Shown in pieces: positions 52,572 to 64,000 of a DNA stretch of 64,000 nt. The notes beneath the pieces were generated by a model. That model saw only the letters and a program-made list of their open reading frames with translations, was not told the origin of the DNA and searched no databases. The stretch lies in assembly GCA_033032865.1 (NCBI GenBank), contig JAWHQI010000024.1, positions 558,001 to 622,000 on the forward strand, written 5' to 3'. A program made the translations under genes and the position numbers. Positions within the stretch are counted from its first letter, which is position 1. Every line of letters starts with the position of its first letter. The stretch is from Dactylorhiza incarnata (lineage: Eukaryota > Streptophyta > Magnoliopsida > Asparagales > Orchidaceae).

Positions 52572-54125
52572 TGTTGGGATCATTGCCCACAATGTCTTAG
52601 ATTTGGAGAAGTCCATTCATAAGTCAAAGATATATCTCAGAATGTATTTGATATACTCTCTAGAATCAATGTGCAGGAGATCAGGTCAGGCAAAAAGTTC
52701 ATGGAATTCATTCAAGCTCACAAGCGTCGAGACATCATACATTGCTCGACGCCTGTGACCCAGAAGCGTTGACTCATGTCTACTACTCAAATAGACAAGG
52801 TCGCCGCTGAAGTTATGAGATCAATTTTGGAAGCGTCGAGCCAAGTTGTGTCGCTCGACGCCTTGGAAAGAGAAGTGTCGACTTAACTTCAGTCAGCTCA
52901 GCGCCAACCAGAAGTGTCGAGATATGAAGGCTTAGTTAAGAAGCGTCGAGCCCTTGGATGTTGCTCAACTTCTTCAGATAAAAAGCGTCGACTAAGTGAT
53001 GTTTGTTCAACGCCTGAGAAGGAGGAGTCGAGAGCTTCAGTCTAAGGAGTATGCGTCGAGCGTCTAAATATCGCTCGACGCCTAACTGGAAAAGCGTCGA
53101 CAGAGATGTTAAATGCTCAACGCCTCTTCTGCAAATGCTCTGAACTAAGGAATATCTTCCACAGCTAGCTGAGCTTATGTTTTCATTAAAGACCGTTGAA
53201 GACGTAACGTCATGCTGACGTGGAGAAGCGTAACAGACATTGCAGATGGTGGGCTATAAATAGAAGGCATGGCCTATGGGTTGTGCAGTTAATCCAAGTT
53301 ATGAAGTGAAGAAAAGTGAAGTTAGAAAAGTTTTCCTATCTTCTCAAAAGCAATTATCGTCTCCATCATTTTGAGAGAAAGTTTGAGATAGAATCTGGAG
53401 AAGTTGTCTTCCCTTTCAGAACCATTCTAAATTGAAGATCTCATTCTGCAATCTTGTGCTGATACCTCTCTCTGAAAGAAGAAGATCAAGAAGGAAGAAT
53501 ATGTCTTCCCAGGAAGAAGAACAGTCATCACAGCCTGTCGAATCAAGAAGATCATTTGATGTTGCTGTTCTACTGAAGATTTCTGTCTGATCATTCAGAT
53601 ATATCAAGAAGGCTCAACAATCTCGTATCTGAGTCTAAGTATTTGTAATCCCCTTTATAAATTTCTGTAGGATCTGAGTTGTCAGATCTGAGTGTAGGAT
53701 CTGTCAAGGATCTGAGTTGTAGGATCAGGTGTGATCTGAGTTGTAAGATTCAGGGGTGAATCTGAGTTGTAGGCCTAGTTATAAAGGCTGAGGTGGGATC
53801 TATTTGATCTGAGTTAGTAAGATCTGTGGATCTGAGACTGTAAGATCAGTTGTGATCTGAGCTGTAAGACCTGTTTGTGGTCTGAGATCTGGAGGAGTTA
53901 TAACCTCTATCTAGCACACTGCTAGAAGGGGAGAAGGGGGAAAGTGGATTACCCAAGATACGGGGAACCACTATCAAAATTCTGTGTGTTCTTTTCTGTG
54001 TATATCTTTATTTCTTGAAAGCTCTGATCAGTTTTATCTCGATTATAGTCAAGAATCGTAATAGTTTTTAAATAACCTATTCACCCCCCTCTAGGTGATT
54101 AGCTACCCTTAATTAAAGTCTTTCA
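52572..54125 (+). repeat. Element G 5' LTR
   Basis: 1554 bp. U3 holds a cluster of AGCGTCGAG and CTCGACGCC motifs (52725-53120), the TATA box CTATAAATAG is at 53254-53263, and downstream (53672-53895) GATCTGAGTTGTAGGAT units are repeated about 12 times. The end TCTTTCA is followed by the primer site. Confidence 0.9.
52725..53120 (+). promoter_or_regulatory. U3 direct/inverted repeat array (AGCGTCGAG / CTCGACGC) of G
   Basis: About eleven motif copies or variants; several form inverted pairs such as GCGTCGAG (53050) with CTCGACGCC (53076), which can fold into hairpins. They lie 130 bp and more upstream of the TATA box. The TCGAG core is shared with the TCTCGAGA palindromes of F. Confidence 0.78.
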
Positions 54126-54127
54126 AG

Positions 54128-54138
54128 TGGTATCAGAG
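54128..54138 (+). other. G primer-binding site, initiator tRNA-Met
   Basis: TGGTATCAGAG follows the LTR end after two bases and complements the 3' end of plant initiator tRNA-Met. Confidence 0.92.
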
Positions 54139-54204
54139 GTAGGTTGTTCAAGAAAAGGTTTAACAGCCTGAACAAGATCCTCCTAAGGGTAGATTTCTAA
54201 AGTC

Positions 54205-56599
54205 ATGATGGCTAATACAGAAGGAAGCAAAGAATTCACATCTATGAAGCTTCCCATCTGCAGAAAAGAAAACTTTGGTATTTGGAAAGAAAGAGTCAGA
54301 CTTTTCATGGAAGCATCTAATCCTAGGATTTACATAACAGTTCTAGAGGGACCTTTTGTTCCTATGAAAGTTTCACTTACAGATGGAAATATTAAGACTC
54401 CTAAAACTTATTCAGAGATGACCAAAGATGAAGTGATCCTGACCTCTATGGACAAGAGAGCTCAGAACATCATTGTTAGTGCTATTGAAGATTCAACCTT
54501 CCAAAATTTAGTCCATTGAAAAACTGCCAAAGAAATGTGGGAATCTCTTATTGTCTATATGGAAGGGACTGAAGAAGTCAGAGATGATAGGAAGTCACTT
54601 CTAAATCAGCAATATGAAGCCTTCAGACAAGACAAGAAAGACTCAATAGCAATATGCTATGAAAAATTCTTCAAGATTGTAAATGGCCTAAAGACTTATG
54701 GAAGAACTTTCTCAGATTATGAGCTGAATGATAAGTTCTTAAGATCACTGAACAAAGAATGGGATATCAAGATCTGTGCAATCAGAGAAATGGGAAATCT
54801 GGGAAACATTCAGCCACAAAATTTATATGGGAAACTATTGTCTCATGAACTTCATCTGAATACCAGAAAAGCTGAGGAAGGACACAGCAGGGAAAATCCT
54901 ATTGCTTTGAAAGCAGAAAGCTCAAAGAAAAGCAAAGAAAGAATGGCATTATCCCCCAGGATTCCATCTGAATCAGAAACCAGTAATTCTGATTCTGAAA
55001 TATCAGATGGTGAATTGGCACTCTTTACCAAACAGCTAAAAAGAATGTTGAGGAGAAAACAACACTGGAAAACTAGACTCTCTCAGTTATCCAAATCTAA
55101 GAAGCATTCAAATTTGTCAGAGGGATTCAAACAAGACTCCAAGAAGGACAGGTACAATTCTAAACACAATAAAATTAATTCAGAAGAAATTGTGTGTTTT
55201 GGTTGCAGGAAATCAGGACACATGATTGCTGATTGTCCTTCAAAGAGAAAGAACAACAAGAAATCTGATGAAAGAAAGTACAAATTTGACAAAAGACTTG
55301 AGAAGAGTCTAATAGCCAAAAAGGGCAAGGTCACTCTTAGTGATAGTGAATCTCAGTCATCAGACTCAGATAGTGAGGAGGCACTCATAGCTCTGATGGC
55401 TGTCAATGAAAATGAAGACCGTCTAAATGATAGACCTATGATAAAAGCCCCACTATCAAGGTCTGATAGTGAAGAGGATGAAAAAGAAAATGCAGGACTC
55501 ATGGCATTGAGTGATCAAGAAAATCAGGAGACAACTACTGATATAAAGGTACTTGATAAAACTCCTCTTTCTGATTCTAATTCTGAAACTGAAATAGATT
55601 CATTCTCTTCTGATGAAAATGACTCACAATCCAAACTTCATATAGATGAAATTATTGAAAAATATCAATTAATTCTCAAAGCACTTAAGAAAAGCAAAAT
55701 GCATAATAAAAGGTTACAAAAAGAAATATCTGAATTAAAGCAAACTGATTCTCAAAATTCTGAGACAACTGAGAGGCTGAATCAGACAAGTAAAGAACTT
55801 AGTAAACTAAAAGTCATGTCTATTATTCACATACAAACTTTGAGCACCAAGGAAAAGTTAATAAAAGAACTTGAAGCAAAACTCCTAGCAGAAAGAAAAC
55901 TTGTAGCAAAGTTCTCAAAATCACAAACTATTCTTCCTATAATAGACACATTCTCTGCACAATACAGATGTGGCATAGGATATGATAGGAATGCAGATAA
56001 AAACCCTAAAAGTAATGACAAGGCACCTATACAACCTTTAAAGTTTAACAAAGTCATGCCTATCACAAACAAGCATGATCAAAAAGGTGTGCATAAGTTT
56101 TATAAGGGTGAATGTTCTAATAGCAAAGATGATTTAATTCAACCAAGTAACAATAATGCCAAACCTCTATGCAAAGAAAAAGTATTAACTCATCATGATT
56201 CCTTTGTATTTAAAGCAAATACTAAATTCAAAAGAAAGGAACTAAGACCTAAAGTAAAAAACCACTGATGGAAAGAAAACTGAACCAAAAAAATTTACTA
56301 GAACAAATTACATAGCTCCTGTGAATAAGGCAATTAAGCAAAATATAAGTCAACATAAAGAAGTAAGAAGACCTCCAAGGAGATATAATAGATATGAATG
56401 CTGGTGCTGTGGAAGGGTTGGGCATTTTGCACTTGACTGTTGGTTCAATCCAACTGTTCCAAGATTCAACTCTGGGAGACTAGTATTCAGACCTATGACA
56501 ACTCTCACAGCTCCAAGAATTATTCAACAACTAAATATTCCAGCTCATACTAACAAGGTTCTAGGACCCAACTTGGTGTGGGCTCCTAAGAAAAGGTAA
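54205..56599 (+). pseudogene. gag: Element G gag
   Basis: ATG at 54205 or 54208. Gag core matches F gag through residue 104, then a TGA at 54517 (F has Cys here, so this is a transversion rather than the usual transition). The frame continues to 56268. First knuckle CFGCRKSGHMIADC near 55198, acidic serine-rich blocks (55330-55630) and a coiled coil (55650-55920) follow. A one-base indel in an A run near 56258 shifts the frame; the new frame holds the second knuckle CWCCGRVGHFALDC (near 56400) and ends at TAA 56597-56599 after WAPKKR. Confidence 0.88.
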
Positions 56600-56606
56600 T
56601 TTTTCC

Positions 56607-58627
56607 TTGCAGGGTTGTCCAAAGACCAATCAACTTCCAATCTGGTACTTGGACAGTGGGTGCTCTATGCATATGACTGGAACAAAAAATTTGCTGAATG
56701 ATTACACTACTGTAAGGAATGGACCAAAGGTTATCTTTGGAGGGTCTGAAAGAGGTAAAACTAAAGGTTATGACAATATTTCAAATGGGATTGTCACCAT
56801 CACCAAAGTTGCTCATGTTGATGGATTGCAACACAATCTCATTAGCATAAGTCAATTATGTGATATTGGGTATGACATTTCATTCCACAAGGATGAGTGC
56901 CTGATTAAGAAAGAGAATGAGATAATTCTCTCAGGCACTAGGAGTGGCAACATTTACTGCTTAAACTTTATATGTTCTGATCAAGTTAACTCCATATGTT
57001 TAGTAGCAGAAAATAAAATTTCTGGTAGTGTTCAATGGCACAAAAGGTTAGCTCACATAAACTATAAGACTATAAATAAACTTATTTCAAAAGATCTAGT
57101 GAGAGCTGGGCCTAAGTGGAAGTGTGTGCAGGAAAGTCCTTGCCATGCTTGTCAAATGGGTAAGCAGACAAAGTCATCCATCAAACCAATTGGTGAGAAG
57201 GATTCCATTAGATGTCTATATCTACTTCACATGGATCTATTTGGACCAATGTCAATCCATAGCTTAGGAGGAAAGTCATACATTCTTGTAATAGTTGATG
57301 ATTACTCTAGATTCACTTGGGTATTCTTCCTCAAACATAAGTCAGACACTTTAGAAATACTCACCAGTTTTGTTAGGAAAATCACTAATGAAATAGGAAA
57401 TTCTGTAGCCAAGATTAGAAGTGATCATGGGACTGAATTTCAGTCTGGTGCAATGACCAAATTTTGTGAGAATCTAGGAATTTCTCAAGAGTTCTCATCA
57501 CCTAGAACACCTCAACAAAATGGAGTTGCTGAGAGAAGAAATAGAACCCTTATTGAAGCTAGCAGGAGTATGCTGAGTGATTCCTCTCTTCCTGAGTACT
57601 TTTGGGCTGAAGCTATAAACACAGCATGCCATGTGCAGAATAGGGCTCTTATAAACAAAACACTGGATAAGACCCCATATGAGTTATTGAAAGGTAGAAA
57701 ACCCACATTAACCTATTTTAAAATATTTGGTAGTAAATGTTTTGTATTAAACAATGGAAAGCACCATCTCACTAAATTTGCTGAAAAAGCAAATGAAGCA
57801 ATCTTTGTTGGGTATAACTCTCAAAGTAGAGCCTATAGAATCTTCAACAAAGAGTCTAATAGAATAGAAGAATCTGTACATGTTGTATTTGATGAAACCA
57901 GCCTTATTTATAAGGATCTGGGAAGTTTATCTAGTTGTGCAGGTTCTACACAGAAATTGAAGGAGATGAATATCAATGAACAGCAAAATGAAAATAATGA
58001 AGAAACTAATGAGACTACAATTGTAACTAGAGAAGATGAACTTCAAGTTGAAGACAATTATGAAGAACCTATTGCTGTTGAAGAACCACTTCATCCAGAA
58101 CCCCTAGAAGAACCCACTCAAACAGAAGCATCAGAATTTCAAAGGGAAAACGAAAGGTGGAGGAACGCTACCAAACATCTGAAAGACCATCCAAAAGAAC
58201 AGATCATAGGAAATCCAAATGATGGAGTGCAAACCAGAAGAGGAAACTCAATACATGAGGCTTTGTATCACAGCTTTCTTTCCAAAATAGAACCTAAGAA
58301 GTTTGATGAAGCAAATAAGGACACTTCTTGGATATCAGCTATGCAAGAAGAGCTAAATCAATTTGAAAGATGCAAGGTCTGGATATTGGTCCCAAGACCA
58401 AAGAAACACAAATTCATAGGGACCAAATGGGTATTCAGGAATAAGCTTGATGAAAATGGTGTAATCATAAAAAACAAAGCTAGGTTGGTTGCCCAAGGAT
58501 ATAGACAGGAGGAAGGCATAGATTTTGATCAAGTATTTGCCCCCGTGGCAAGATTGGAGGCAATCAGGCTATTTCTAGCATTTGCAGCTCACACTGGTTT
58601 CATAGTCTATCAAATGGATGTAAAGTC
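56607..58627 (+). pseudogene. pol: Element G pol (PR-IN-RT N-terminus), truncated by H
   Basis: Frame is +1 relative to the end of gag, as in F. Protease [11 protein letters not shown] near 56650; integrase zinc finger and core with [15 protein letters not shown] and [14 protein letters not shown] (to about 57550); RT start [11 protein letters not shown] and [21 protein letters not shown] (near 58430-58560). The frame is cut after VYQMDVKS at 58627 by the LTR of H. No stop occurs within the 2.0 kb, so before H landed pol was open this far. Confidence 0.9.
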
Positions 58628-59859
58628 TGTTGAAATTGTTGAAGTGGAAGTTTGGAGGATTTTGGACCTGGGCGGTCTGGGAGGAGGTCGGGCGGTCTGG
58701 CGAGTTCGCGCGACTTGGCGGTCTGCATCTGCGGTCTGGCTGATCTAAGCCTAGCTGCGGTCTCCCGGGTTGACCGCTGGTCTTGTCCAAAGTCTGCTGA
58801 AAATGGAGCCGCGCAGTCTGTGCGTGACCGCGTGGCGTGTTGTCCTCTTCAAGGCTATGGCGGTCTGGTGTGACCACACAGTTTGATCCAAGTTCTCTCC
58901 GGAATGCGGTCTGGTAGCTGGCCGAGCTTTCTGGGGGTATTCGCGGACTAAGGGTCTTAGTCGCGCGGTCTCAGTTCGCGGTCTCAGGAGGAGACTGGTA
59001 TGCGAGCTGGTTGCTGTTCGCGGTCTCAGGAGGAGATCGGCATGCGGACAGGAGTTCGCGATCTGATGGCGAACTGACTGTGTTCGCGGTCTCGTGCGAA
59101 CACAGGTGGTGAATAGCTTCGGGTGGTCTGGCGATCTTCTTTGAAGTCGCGATCTGCTGTGAGAGTAGCGGTCTCTCATGGCCGATGTTGAAGCTGGCGA
59201 GTTCACCAAAATGAAGCTGTACTATTGCTGATCGCGCGGGTTGACCGGTCTGGTCGCGCGGTCTGGGGGGGTGGTGATCCTATCTCATAGGGTGGTGACT
59301 GGATCAGGTCTCACGCCTATAAATAGGAGGCCACTGTAGCAGCAATAGAGACACACCAAGTGTAAGCTGAGTTCGCTCTTGTTCTTGCGGTCTGTTTATT
59401 TCTGACCGGGCGGTCTCTGATTGAACTCTTCTTGTGCAGCTTCTGCGGATAGTGTGGGCAGCAGCGATCACCTCTTCCTATGAAAGTGTTCGGGCGGTCT
59501 GCGGCTTGGAGCTGTGGTGCTGGAGTTCGGGAGAATCAGGAGGTCGGAAGAAGGGAGCGGTCTGTGCAGCGGTCTGGTGGTGTTCTGTGATCGGCAGAGA
59601 GTTGCGGTCTAGCAACTATCAGAGATCGCAGGGGAGGTCGCGCGGGTTGGGCGGTCTTCAGTTATCAGTTTTTTCTGTACTTCTCTTTGGAGTTTTGTGC
59701 TGACGAAATCATGTCTCGTCAAGCATGTCTTGCCCTGTAATTGAAGTTTGCTATCAATAAAGATCGTTTGTTTGCCTAAGATTGTTTCTGGTTGCTTTGG
59801 CTTGTATCTCTAGTTGTTATTCATGCTTGCTCTCACAAGGTCCGAGAAATTTTCACATG
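58628..59859 (+). repeat. Element H 5' LTR
   Basis: 1232 bp. GCGGTCTGG, CGCGCGGTCT and TTCGCGGTCTCAGGAGGAG motifs are repeated about twenty times from 58672 to about 59275, with some after the TATA box CTATAAATAGG (59317-59327). A poly(A) signal AATAAA is at 59756-59761. Ends TTTTCACA. Confidence 0.92.
58672..59275 (+). promoter_or_regulatory. U3 repeat array (GCGGTCT) of H
   Basis: Dense direct repeats of GCGGTCTG/GCGGTCTC with CG in nearly every copy lie immediately upstream of the TATA box at 59317. Spacing is irregular, so it is not a simple minisatellite. Confidence 0.75.
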
Positions 59860-59871
59860 GTATCAGAGCTA
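59860..59871 (+). other. H primer-binding site, initiator tRNA-Met
   Basis: TGGTATCAGAGC directly abuts the LTR and is a perfect 12-nt complement of plant initiator tRNA-Met. Confidence 0.95.
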
Positions 59872-59945
59872 GGTTGGAGTGGATAGAGCAGTGAATAACT
59901 TAGAGTAGCCATCGCCTTTGTGAAGAAGGAACCAGAGGAAAAACA

Positions 59946-62900
59946 ATGGAAGGTGGATTTGCAAGAGGTCTTGGGATTGAGATGCTTACATCGACTAACT
60001 TTAAGAAGTGGAAGTCATGTATGCAGAGCTATCTTCTAGGGGAGGACCTCTGGGAGGTTGTTGGAGGAGATGCGACTGAAGAGGTGAAGGCAACAGAAGC
60101 GGGTGACAATGGTCCGGCCGTGAGGGCGTGGAGAAAGACCAATGCTAAGGCCGAGTTCACTTTGAAGCGTGCCATTTCACCTGATCCATTTGATCACATC
60201 TTAGGGTGTGGATCAGCTGCCGAGATCTGGAGAGCCCTGGATGGGCTGTTTAACAAGAAGAATGTAGCTAGGCTACAGTTCTTAGAAAATGAGCTGGCAA
60301 GGTCGGCTCAGGGTGATCTTTCTATCTCAAATTTCTTTCTGAAGATGAAGCACCTCTGCGCTGAGATATCAGCACTGGATCCTGATGAGCCAATTTCTGA
60401 GGCGAAGCTGAAGAGGCACATCATCCGCGGCCTGCGGAAGGAATATGTGGCCTTTGTGACGTCGGTGCAGGGTTGGGCTAATCAGCCGTCTTTGATAGAG
60501 CTGGAGAATCTGCTAGCGTCGCAGGAAAGTCTGGCAAGGCAGATGGCGGGGGTGTCCGTGTCTGGGGGAGATGGCGAGGTTCTCTTCTCAGGAAAGAAGA
60601 AGAAGTGGGATAAGAAGAAGAAGACCGCTGGAGGCTATGGGCCTTCAACTTCTGGACAGCAGGAGAGGGGCTATCCTCCTAAGGCTGAGGAGAAGAAGAA
60701 GAAGGAAGGTCTCAAATGCTATAAATGCGGGAAGGTTGGGCACTTCAAGAAGGACTGCAGGCTGAATACTCAGCCAGGGCATGCTGCTGAGAAGGAGGAA
60801 GCACCGGCCAGTCATATTGATGTAGGATGGGGAGGATACTTCTCGGCTTCTATTAGAGTCTCGGTTCCTATCAACTATCAGGAGGACTGGATCGTGGACT
60901 CGGGGTGTGGTCATCACCTCACCGGGGATGGGTCGAAGCTTTCTTCAGCGGAGCCCTACACAGGTAACAATGTTATTATTACTGCAGATAATACTGTGCA
61001 TGCAGTCGAGAAGGTCGGGGTTGTTTCCTTGGGCAGTGATAGAGGGCCATTAACCTTAAAGAATGTCTATCATGTGCCCGGTATGAGGAAAAACCTCTTC
61101 TCCGTGACCAACGCTGTTGACGCTGGGTATCACGTTCTGTTCGGCCCAACAGAAGTGAAATTTCTACGTAATGTAGAGGCCGTGAAGGCCGAGGTCGTCC
61201 ATGTCGGGAGGAGAGTGAAAGACTTGTTCGTTTTATCGACAAGTTCTTATGTCGACAAGATGAAGACGAATGATGGTGCCATGATATGACATGAGAGGTT
61301 GGGGCACGTAGGGATGGATAAGCTGAAAGCTATGGCAGTGAGAGGTCTGGTCAAGGTCCTGCCAAATCTATCTTCCTACGGTGAAGGTCATGTTTGCGAG
61401 GGATGTCAGTTTGGCAAGTCTCATCGACTGCCGTTTGATAAGTCGCAGACGAGGAGTAGTGTGCCATTGGAGTGCATCCACGGTGACTTGATGGGACCAA
61501 CTGCTACCCCAAGCCTCGGAGGCAGCAGGTATATGCTGGTGTTGATTGATGATTACACCAGATATGTCTGGGTTTATTTTCTGAAGGAGAAGGAGGAGGC
61601 GTTTGCCAAGTTTGTGGAGTTCAAGGAGCTCGTGGAGGGTCGGCTGAATCTGCGGATCAAGAAGCTGAGGACGGACAACGGAGGGGAGTTCACCTCTGCT
61701 GAGTTCTCCAGTTTTTGCAGGAAGGCAGGCATCCGGAGGGAGCTCACTTGTGCTCATACTCCACAACAGAACGGAGTTGCAGAGCGGAAGATCCGTCATC
61801 TGACGGAGATCTGCAAGTGTTGGCTGCATGCCAAGAGTATCCCAAAGTCCTTCTGGGCGGAGGGAATGTCTTGTGCTGCCTACGTCATCAACCGGATGCC
61901 TTTGAGTCCCATCAATATGTTGACTCCTCATGAGATGATGTTCAAGGAGAAGCCAAGCGTGGCTCACCTTCGGGTATTTGGTTCCACCTGCTACGTGCAT
62001 GTTCCAAATGCTCTTCGGACGAAGCTAGATGCGAAAGCAAGGAAGCTAGTCTTCGTGGGATACGATGAGAGGAAGAAAGGATGGAAGTGCATGGACCCGG
62101 AGACGCGGAGATTTGTTGTTTCTCGCGACGTCGTGTTCGATGAGGTGACATCTTACAAGGGGTCTTCTGATGTGGAGCTACCAGAGAGCAGGGTGGAGGT
62201 GCCGGAGAAAGCTGTGGAGAATCTTAAGGTGGAGCTACCTGTGTCACCAGGTGGTCCATCTCCTTCTAGTTCCGAGACGGGGGCTTCTGGTTCAGGGAGC
62301 AGGGGGAGCGATGCTCCTAGCACGTCTGGAAGAGGAGCTATGGAAGAAGCAGCTGGAGATAATGCGGTTCAGGGGAAGGAGCTGAGGAGGTCGAAGCGAG
62401 CAATCGTTGCCCCTGATCGCTATACAGGAGGAAACGCAGTGAGCTTTGTCTCATGTTTCTTCGCTGGTCCCTTGGATGAGAGGGAGCCGTCGAGCTTTGA
62501 GAAGGCCCAAGGCGTGAAGGAGTGGGATGTTGCAATGCAAGAAGAGATGGCAGCTCTTGAGAAGAATGAGACCTGGTCTCTTGTGCCCAAGCCCAAGGGA
62601 ACTACTCCTGTAACATGCAAATGGGTCTACAAACTGAAGAAGAAAGCTGACGGCAGTATCGAGCGGTACAAGGCTCGTCTTGTAGCTCGGGGGTTCTCGC
62701 AGTAATACGGTGAAGACTACGAGGAGACTTTCAGTACGGTGGCAAAAATGACTTCAGTTCGGTTCATCATTGCCTTGGCGGCGTTCAGTGGATGGGAGAT
62801 TTGGCAGCTCGACGTCAAGAACGCCTTCTTGTACGGCGAGATTGACAAGGACATCTTCATTGTCCAGCCACCAGGCTTTGTGTCTGAAGATTTTCCGGAG

Positions 62901-64000
62901 CATGTCTGCAAGCTGAAGAAGGCCCTGTATGGGTTGAAGCAAGCGTCGAGGGCGTGGTACGGGAAGATCGCAGAATATCTCCTATTCTGTGGGTTTTGTG
63001 CTTCAGACTCAGACTCAAGCTTGTTCATCAAGAAGAGCGGGGAGCTTCAATTCATCGTGCTGCTATACGTCGACGACATGATCGTGACGGGGAACTCGAC
63101 GGAGGAAGTAGCTCAGCTAAGGGCCGAGCTAGCTATCAGGTTCGAGATGAAGGACTTAGGTGAGCTTCACCATTTCCTTGGACTCGAGGTGCAGAGGAAG
63201 GAAAGTGGAGTGCTGGTGTCCCAGGCTGGATATGCGGAGCGGATCGTGGAGCGATTCGGCATGAAGGAAGGGAAGTGCACTTCCACACCTCTGGAGAAGG
63301 CTATGAAGCTTCGGAAAGATGAGGGGAGGATTATGCAAGATCCGTTGGTGTTCCGAGCTCTGGTTGGGAGCTTGATCTATCTGACGATCACAAGGCCGGA
63401 TATTGCATATGCAGTAGGCAGGGTGAATCGGTATATGGCGGAGCCACGGGTACCTCATCTGCTAGCGGCCAAGAATATTTTGAAGTATGTCAAGGCGACC
63501 TCGGATATGGGTCTCCTATACAGGAGGGATGCGGGCTTCGAGGTGCATGGATACATGGATGTTGACTACGGGGGAGATTCGGATGATCGAAAGTCGACGT
63601 CTGGATTCGTCTTCATGGCGGGCCCCACGGCTATATCATGGTGCAGCAAGAAACAGGATTCCGTGTCGGTCTCTACCACGGAAGCGGAATACAAGGCTTC
63701 GGCCTTGGCTGCTCAGGAAGCCATCTGGCTTAGGAGGTTGGTGGGATACGTCCACAAGGAGGTTCGGGAGCCGACTCTGCTACGCGGTGACAACGAGAGT
63801 GCTCTCAAACTGGTAACCAATCCAGTTTGTCACGCGAGGACCAAGCATATCGAGATCGAGCATCACTTCATACGGGAGAAGGTGCTGGAGGGGTCTCTTT
63901 CGGTCGAGCATGTGCGGAGTGCGGACAATGTCGCAGACATCTTCACAAAGGCGCTGGCAAAGGGGCCATTCACACGGCTAAGGAGCTTACTGGGGCTGGT
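59946..64000 (+). pseudogene. gag-pol: Element H gag-pol polyprotein with two nonsense codons, incomplete at window end
   Basis: ATG 59946. Gag core about residues 1-230, zinc knuckle CYKCGKVGHFKKDC (about 258-271). Protease VDSGCGHHLTGDG (near 60895). TGA at 61287-61289 just before the integrase zinc finger (HERLGHVG), one transition from TGG. Integrase core with HGDLMGP, TDNGGEF and [17 protein letters not shown] at 62703-62705 early in RT, one transition from CAA. RT YVDDM at 63066-63080, RNase H with [16 protein letters not shown] and STTEAEY. No other stop to position 64000. Otherwise well preserved, so a recent loss. Confidence 0.92.

Larger units (their letters stand above)
52572..58627 (+). 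mobile_element. Element G: Sirevirus-type copia element, cut by element H
   Basis: LTR start TGTTGG at 52572, preceded by GTAAT (expected target copy). 5' LTR, tRNA-iMet primer site, gag with two knuckles, pol up to RT. Protein and LTR ends resemble F closely (LTR end CACCCCCCTCTAGGTGAT is shared), but it is a separate, more decayed family. At 58627 it is cut by H; the rest of RT, RNase H, a possible third ORF and the 3' LTR lie outside the window. Confidence 0.92.
58628..64000 (+). mobile_element. Element H: Ty1-copia retrotransposon, runs past the window end
   Basis: LTR start TGTTGAAATTG at 58628 after AAGTC (expected target copy). 5' LTR, tRNA-iMet primer site, and a single gag-pol frame with two nonsense codons reaching the window end. 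The 3' LTR lies outside. Lineage within copia not assigned; it is not a Sirevirus (one knuckle, short gag fused in frame to pol). Confidence 0.92.

Noticed and set aside
56596..56612. 17-nt intron GTAATTTTTCCTTGCAG at the G gag/pol junction
   Set aside because: Far below the minimum size of plant introns; only the acceptor half could be real.

Overview
This is a piece of a flowering-plant nuclear genome made almost entirely of nested LTR retrotransposons. The evidence is Ty1-copia and Ty3-gypsy polyproteins, plant-type primer-binding sites (tRNA-iMet, tRNA-Asp, tRNA-Phe), 5-bp target-site duplications, GT-AG introns of about 90 nt and family-specific LTRs. I found no convincing host gene, rRNA, tRNA gene or CRISPR. 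The species cannot be named from the sequence.

Layout, left to right. (1) 1-1557 and 18613-20950: a minisatellite (45-bp and 83-bp units, about 31 copies of the latter) that ends at an LTR-like terminus at 20950; it is probably the U3 of a minus-strand gypsy LTR, here called Z. (2) Element A (1558-18607, minus, TSD CTGAC) sits inside that array. It is non-autonomous, with a tRNA-Asp primer site and one ORF carrying two zinc knuckles. (3) Element F (1910-12927, minus, TSD GAGGG) sits inside A's left LTR. It is a nearly intact, young Sirevirus-type copia element with gag, pol and a third ORF. (4) Element B (LTR 20994-21941, plus) carries two intron-containing accessory genes and no recognisable polymerase. 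(5) Element C (25173-41815, plus, TSD ACTCG), a chromodomain gypsy element with 5.9-kb LTRs, sits exactly inside a 90-nt intron of B's second gene. (6) Duplicated sequence (42.6-43.7 kb) is followed by E, a minus-strand deletion derivative of a tRNA-Phe-primed gypsy family (to 45938). (7) A decayed copia pol fragment with a 364-bp tandem duplication covers about 45.95-47.55 kb. (8) Element D (47826-52571, plus), a gypsy element with a second RNase H, is cut by element G (Sirevirus, plus, from 52572). G is cut within its RT by element H (copia, plus, 58628 to beyond the window).

Insertion order follows from the nesting: F is younger than A, A younger than the array; C younger than B; H younger than G, G younger than D. 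F's two LTRs differ by only about nine substitutions that I could count by eye. Most premature stops in the window can be explained by C-to-T or G-to-A transitions, as expected for methylated silent elements.

The most interesting signals are regulatory. In F, the palindromic TCTCGAGA array and TATA box of the LTR promoter are echoed between pol and ORF3, which suggests a separate promoter for the accessory protein. In B, gene 2 also has its own TATA box. Seven of the eight LTR families (C is the exception) show short CG-containing direct or inverted repeats next to, mostly upstream of, the TATA box, or a minisatellite in that position. Element C appears to join gag to protease by a 120-nt intron.
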